Shown here: piece after piece, positions 6,386 to 10,221 of the stretch | How the letters are laid out: every line of letters starts with the position of its first letter | How positions within the stretch are numbered: the first letter of the stretch is position 1 | Assembly (NCBI GenBank): GCA_902766115.1 | Contig: CACXCL010000057.1 | Coordinates: forward strand, 1-10,221 | Length of the DNA: 10,221 bases | Source: an uncultured Ruminococcus sp. | Lineage (GTDB): Bacteria; Bacillota; Clostridia; Oscillospirales; CAG-272 | Direction: 5' to 3' | Notes under the pieces: model-generated | What the model saw: the letters and a program-made list of their open reading frames with translations, nothing else | Databases searched by the model: none | What the model was told of the DNA's origin: nothing | Position numbers and translations under genes: made by a program

Positions 6386-7807
6386 ATGGATACCGTCGAA
6401 AAGAAGTTCAGAGAGGCGCTCTCGTCATTCGGAATGGACAGGCTTATCGGCGAATGTGACCGGGTGATCGTCGGATATTCCGGCGGCGCCGACTCGCAGA
6501 CGCTCCTTAAGCTCATGACCGGCATGCTGCGCGGATCCGGAAAGCGCGTCATAGCGGCTCATCTCAATCACATGATCCGCGGCGCGGACGCCGACCGGGA
6601 CGAAGAAAAATGCGCCTTTTGGGCAAAAGAGATCGGCGCCGGATTTGTGTCGAAAAAGGTCGATGTCCCGGGTTTGTCGAAGGGCTCGGGCGCCGGCATC
6701 GAGGAGACCGCCCGTCGGGCGAGATATGAATTCTTCGAAGAGCTGGCAGACTCTTTTGAGGGGAAATCGCTTGTCGCCACGGCTCACAACGCCGACGACA
6801 ACCTTGAGACGGTGATCTTCAATTTGATGAGAGGCGCCGGAGCGCGAGGCATGAGCGGGATCCCTCCGGTGAGAGACGGAAGATACATCCGTCCGCTCAT
6901 TCTTTGCACCTCCAGGGAGATTCGGGACTTTTGCGACGGAAATTCCATCCCCTATAATATCGACAAAACGAATACGGACTCCGAGTATAAGAGAAATTAT
7001 ATCAGGTCCGAGATCATACCGCGCCTTTACGCCATCACGGACACTCCGCAGGAAGCCGCCAGTCGTATGACGGCGTCTCTCAGGTCGGACGACGAAAGAC
7101 TTGAGACAGAGGCGGAGGAGCTATATCGTCTGTTCCTCGACGGAAAACTCAGCAGGGAAGAGGCGTCATGTACTCACGACGCCGTCCTGTCCCGATTTCT
7201 GAGGCGCGTTTATTCCGGCATTACGGGAAAATCAAGTCTTGACAGAACTCATATTACGGATATAATTAAAGGGATAAGAGCCGGAGGATCGCCGTATCAC
7301 GTCGATCTTCCCGGAAACGTCGCGTTCGAATCCGAATGCGGTGAGTTCCGCTTTGTATCCTCGGACAGCGGCTACCCTAAAGAGGATGTCGTTCCCGCAA
7401 GGATCGAGCCGGACGGCGCGTATTTCAGAAGCGGCAGATACGCCGTGTTCCTCACCTCGACGTTGCAGGACAGAAAAGACGTTGACGGGATAATTTACAA
7501 TTTATCAACATACAGACCGGTCGATTTTGATAAAATAAAAGGCGAATTTTTCGTCAGAGGACGGAAAGAAGGAGACTCCTACAGATTCGGAAACATGACC
7601 CGAAAGTTGAAAAAACTGCTCTCTGAAAGGAAGATCCCGCCTTCCGAAAGGGATTCATTCCCTGTGGTCTGTGACGGTGATGGGATCGTCTGGGTCCCCG
7701 GTTTTCCGCTGCGCGACGGGTTGAGCGGGACGTCGGACGCAAAAGTTTACCTGTGCTGTTATGAGAGATCCGTGACCAGCGAATGCAAAGGGAAAAAAGA
7801 CTTTTGA
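6386..7807 (+). CDS. tilS: tRNA(Ile)-lysidine synthetase TilS
   Basis: Cytoplasmic N-type ATP pyrophosphatase that joins lysine to C34 of the tRNA-Ile with anticodon CAU, changing its decoding from AUG to AUA; essential in nearly all bacteria. The PP-loop SGGADS lies at residues 32-37, followed by AHLNHMIRG (58-66), the IEETARRARYEFF segment (105-117), ATAHNADDNLET (131-142, with Asn at the position that is often a second His), FNLMRGAGARGMSGIPP (145-161), RPLIL and RNYIRSEIIPRL (204-214). The C-terminal TilS domain is present from about residue 385 (VRGRKEGDSYRF ... KLKKLLSERKIPPSERDSFPVVCDGDGIVWVPG). At 473 residues it is full length for the Gram-positive form. ATG 6386 follows AAGGAGG (6371-6377) by 8 bases. 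It is 12 bases from hpt, so the two are co-transcribed, as in B. subtilis. Confidence 0.97.
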   Translation: MDTVEKKFREALSSFGMDRLIGECDRVIVGYSGGADSQTLLKLMTGMLRGSGKRVIAAHLNHMIRGADADRDEEKCAFWAKEIGAGFVSKKVDVPGLSKGSGAGIEETARRARYEFFEELADSFEGKSLVATAHNADDNLETVIFNLMRGAGARGMSGIPPVRDGRYIRPLILCTSREIRDFCDGNSIPYNIDKTNTDSEYKRNYIRSEIIPRLYAITDTPQEAASRMTASLRSDDERLETEAEELYRLFLDGKLSREEASCTHDAVLSRFLRRVYSGITGKSSLDRTHITDIIKGIRAGGSPYHVDLPGNVAFESECGEFRFVSSDSGYPKEDVVPARIEPDGAYFRSGRYAVFLTSTLQDRKDVDGIIYNLSTYRPVDFDKIKGEFFVRGRKEGDSYRFGNMTRKLKKLLSERKIPPSERDSFPVVCDGDGIVWVPGFPLRDGLSGTSDAKVYLCCYERSVTSECKGKKDF

Positions 7808-7819
7808 AGGAGAAATATC

Positions 7820-8389
7820 ATGGAAAGAAACCTGATGGGACACGATTCCGACATTGAAAAAGTTCTTCTTACGGAGGATCAGATAGCATCCGCGGTCACA
7901 GACATCGCCGCCCGGATCGACCGCGATTTCAGGAACAGCGAAAGAGACCTGCTCCTTTTGGGCATACTGAAGGGAAGCGTGGTCTTCATGGGCGATCTTA
8001 TGAAGAAACTCAAAACTCCCGTAGAGATAGATTTCATGAAGGTGTCGTCCTACGGCAGTTCCACGGAATCGTCCGGCAAGGTGAACATCCTGCTTGACCT
8101 TCACCGCAGTGATCTGTCCGACAAAAACATCATTATCGTTGAGGATATCATCGACAGCGGAAGGACGCTCTCATATCTTGTGAAATACCTCAGCGTTGCG
8201 GGAGCGGGTTCGGTACGCACCTGCACTCTTCTCGACAAACCGTCGAGAAGGACCGTGGAATTCACCCCGGATTATTCCGGTTATTCCATTCCGGATGAGT
8301 TTGTGGTCGGGTACGGTCTCGATTATAACGAGCATTACAGGGCGCTGCCTTATATCGGAGTCCTGAAAAAGGACGTCTGGAACAAGTGA
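7820..8389 (+). CDS. hpt: Hypoxanthine phosphoribosyltransferase
   Basis: Cytoplasmic purine salvage enzyme: hypoxanthine (and often guanine) plus PRPP gives IMP (or GMP) and pyrophosphate. Visible landmarks in order: LKGSVVFMGDL (50-60, the cis-peptide loop), the SSYGS flexible loop (76-80), the PRPP-binding motif VEDIIDSGRTL (107-117), Lys140 in LLDKPSRR (purine contact), and the C-terminal DEFVVGYGLDYNEHYRALPYIGVL (159-182), all as in bacterial HPRTs. The length, 189 residues, is slightly above the usual ~180 because of an N-terminal lead. ATG 7820 follows AAGGAG (7807-7812) by 7 bases; a second in-frame ATG at 7835 has no better site. Its place between tilS and ftsH is the classic Bacillota order. 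In B. subtilis, TilS and HprT have been reported to act together in activating ftsH; whether that holds here is unknown. Confidence 0.97.
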   Translation: MERNLMGHDSDIEKVLLTEDQIASAVTDIAARIDRDFRNSERDLLLLGILKGSVVFMGDLMKKLKTPVEIDFMKVSSYGSSTESSGKVNILLDLHRSDLSDKNIIIVEDIIDSGRTLSYLVKYLSVAGAGSVRTCTLLDKPSRRTVEFTPDYSGYSIPDEFVVGYGLDYNEHYRALPYIGVLKKDVWNK

Positions 8390-8431
8390 TCTCGCGACGT
8401 CCGATATAAAATTAATTCACGGAGGATATTG

Positions 8432-10221
8432 ATGAAACGCAGCTTCAGAAACGTATTAGTCTACGTCGTGTTTATTGCGATTATTATAATTGCGACCGCC
8501 GTTTTGTGGTCCCGCACGGGTCAGACCGATAAGATCCACTACAGCGACGTTGTCGAATATTTCAAAAACGGCGACGTCAAGAGCTTCGAGGTCGACAAAG
8601 ACAACAACATCAAGCTTGTGGTCCGTGATAAGACCGACGCCGGAACGGAAACGACAAAGAACGTCAAGTATCAGGTCCGGGACATCGGGATCTTTCTTGA
8701 CGACGTGCGCGAGTATATCGATGAACAGAACGCGGACCCGAACGGGTATCTGGAATACTACGATTATCCCGCGCCGTACGAGATGCCCTTCTGGGTGCAG
8801 TTCGTTCCCTATATCATCATCATCGGGCTGTTCGTCGCTTTGTGGTTCTTTGTTATGCGCCAGGCGTCAGGCGGGGTCGGGTCCAAACTCAATTCCGTGG
8901 GACGCGCAAAAGCGAAACTCGTCACCGCCGACAAGACCAACGTCTTTTTCAAGGACGTGGCTGGCGCCGACGAGGAAAAAGCCGAGCTTGAGGAGATCGT
9001 GGAATTTCTCCGCAATCCCTCATTTTTCACGAAGCTTGGCGCGAAGATACCCCACGGCGTACTTCTCGTGGGTCCTCCCGGAACAGGTAAGACTCTTATC
9101 GCCAAGGCTGTCGCCGGGGAGGCGGGAGTGCCGTTTTATTCGATCTCCGGATCCGATTTCGTCGAGATGTACGTGGGCGTCGGCGCGTCCCGCGTCCGCG
9201 ACCTGTTCGACACTGCAAAGAAGAATCCCGCCGCCATCATCTTTATCGACGAGATAGACGCCGTAGGCCGGCACAGAGGCGCAGGTCTCGGCGGAGGTCA
9301 CGACGAGAGGGAGCAGACGCTGAATCAGCTGCTCGTTGAGATGGACGGCTTTGACACCAACGCCGGCGTTATCGTCATGGCTGCCACCAACCGCCCCGAT
9401 ATCCTTGATCCGGCTCTCCTGAGACCGGGCAGATTCGACAGGCGCGTCACCATGAATTATCCCGATATAAAGGGCAGAGTCGAGATACTCAAGGTACATT
9501 CCCGCAACAAGCCTCTTGAAGAGAACGTCGACCTTGAGGTCGTCGCCCGTACCACCGTCGGCTTCACCGGAGCCGATCTTGCGAATCTGCTGAACGAGGC
9601 TGCGCTTCTCGCGGCGAGAAAGGGCAAGCATCTGATCGGGATGAACGACATCGAGGAGTCGATGATCAAAGTCATAGTAGGCACCTCGAAGAAATCCAGA
9701 CTCTTCACGGAAGAGGAGAAGAAGAATACCGCCTACCACGAGGCGGGACACGCCGTCGTCGCATATTTCAGGCAGAAGGACGACCCGGTCCATCAGATCT
9801 CCATTATCCCCAGCGGGGGCGCCCTCGGTTATACACTCAATCTTCCGAAACGTGACAGGAATCAGATGAGGAAGAGCGAGATGGAGGGTAAGATCGCCAC
9901 CGATCTCGGCGGCAGGGCTGCCGAGCAGATCATTTTCGGAGACGTTACCTCCGGCGCGTCGCAGGATATCCAGCAGGCGACGTCCATCGCCCGCCAGATG
10001 GTGATGAAATACGGCATGAGCGACGAACTCGGTCCGATCCTCTACGGCAACGAATCATCCAGCGACGAAATCTTCCTCGGCAGGGACTTCAACAATACGA
10101 AGAACTACTCAGAAGAGACCGCTGCGAAGATCGACGAGGAGATCAAGAAGATAGTCGCAAAGGCGTACGAAGACGCGGAAAATATTTTGAACGAAAATAT
10201 CTCGAAACTCCACTTCATTGC
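8432..10221 (+). CDS. ftsH: ATP-dependent zinc metalloprotease FtsH (3' end cut by window)
   Basis: Membrane-anchored hexameric AAA+ protease that degrades misfolded membrane proteins and short-lived regulators. 596 codons are visible with no stop, so only the last residues are missing. Order: helix 1 (~7-26), extracytoplasmic domain (~27-118), helix 2 (~122-142), Walker A GPPGTGKT (214-221), pore loop MYVGVG (246-251), Walker B IIFIDE (269-274), second region of homology with arginine fingers (TNRPDILDPALLRPGRFDR, 319-337), zinc site HEAGH (436-440) and the third ligand Asp512 in GASQDIQQA. The pore aromatic is Tyr247 where E. coli has Phe, a conservative change. ATG 8432 follows GGAGG (8421-8425) by 6 bases. 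The 42-base gap after hpt contains no convincing terminator, so read-through from tilS-hpt is expected. Confidence 0.98.
   Translation, partial: MKRSFRNVLVYVVFIAIIIIATAVLWSRTGQTDKIHYSDVVEYFKNGDVKSFEVDKDNNIKLVVRDKTDAGTETTKNVKYQVRDIGIFLDDVREYIDEQNADPNGYLEYYDYPAPYEMPFWVQFVPYIIIIGLFVALWFFVMRQASGGVGSKLNSVGRAKAKLVTADKTNVFFKDVAGADEEKAELEEIVEFLRNPSFFTKLGAKIPHGVLLVGPPGTGKTLIAKAVAGEAGVPFYSISGSDFVEMYVGVGASRVRDLFDTAKKNPAAIIFIDEIDAVGRHRGAGLGGGHDEREQTLNQLLVEMDGFDTNAGVIVMAATNRPDILDPALLRPGRFDRRVTMNYPDIKGRVEILKVHSRNKPLEENVDLEVVARTTVGFTGADLANLLNEAALLAARKGKHLIGMNDIEESMIKVIVGTSKKSRLFTEEEKKNTAYHEAGHAVVAYFRQKDDPVHQISIIPSGGALGYTLNLPKRDRNQMRKSEMEGKIATDLGGRAAEQIIFGDVTSGASQDIQQATSIARQMVMKYGMSDELGPILYGNESSSDEIFLGRDFNNTKNYSEETAAKIDEEIKKIVAKAYEDAENILNENISKLHFI

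Noticed and set aside
7655..8104. Open - strand frame of 149 codons across the tilS-hpt junction
   Set aside because: Fully antisense to two well-recognised genes, with no SD or family resemblance.
8405..8410. TATAAA as a -10 box for a separate ftsH promoter
   Set aside because: No -35-like sequence lies 16-18 bases upstream; it is probably just an A/T-rich SD leader.
8490..9257. Open + frame of 255 codons overlapping the first part of ftsH
   Set aside because: Frame-shifted shadow of ftsH with a Ser/Arg/Pro-rich composition and no SD; ftsH itself is continuous from 8432 to the window end.
9020..9793. Long open frame (257 codons) on the - strand inside ftsH
   Set aside because: It lies antisense to an unmistakable ftsH with all catalytic motifs; the C-biased third positions of the + strand suppress stops in this frame. 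No recognisable domain.

Overview
The window looks like chromosomal core DNA from a low-to-mid GC Bacillota (Firmicutes), most likely a clostridial lineage. The GC content, by eye, is a little over half. The evidence is strong purine-rich Shine-Dalgarno (SD) sequences before most genes, use of GTG and TTG starts, and the gene set spoVB-like flippase - tilS - hpt - ftsH. That set is the right and left edge of a well-known Bacillota locus (in Bacillus subtilis: yabM-yabN/mazG-yabO-yabP-yabQ-divIC-yabR-spoIIE-...-tilS-hprT-ftsH). All eight recognised genes and one small unknown gene lie on the + strand. I see no mobile element, tRNA, rRNA or CRISPR array.

Left region (11-4281): a tightly packed four-gene unit. 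It holds an ABC exporter ATPase of the NatA type, two paralogous ABC-2 (NatB-like) permeases that probably form a heterodimer, and a HAD-superfamily phosphatase of the phosphoglycolate phosphatase type. Gaps are -11, 21 and 16 bases. The promoter of this unit lies outside the window.

Middle (4282-5961): a SpoVB/MOP-superfamily lipid-linked-saccharide flippase. Its start region is unusual: a fully paired 17-bp hairpin with a 6-nt loop, followed by a T-rich tract, sits exactly over the SD sequence of the best start codon (TTG 4366). It could be a terminator of the ABC unit, an attenuator, or a translational switch for the flippase.

Junction (5962-6385): instead of the usual mazG...divIC...spoIIE block there is a 13-codon translationally coupled mini-ORF, two near-consensus vegetative promoters in tandem with small dyad symmetries around them, and a small two-helix membrane protein of unknown function.

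Right region (6386-10221): tilS (tRNA-Ile lysidine synthetase), hpt (hypoxanthine phosphoribosyltransferase) and ftsH (membrane AAA+ metalloprotease, cut by the window end just before its C-terminus). These link tRNA decoding, purine salvage and membrane protein quality control in one operon, probably driven by the tandem promoters. No clear-cut new system is present. The items most worth checking are the hairpin at the flippase start and the apparent deletion junction with its promoter region.
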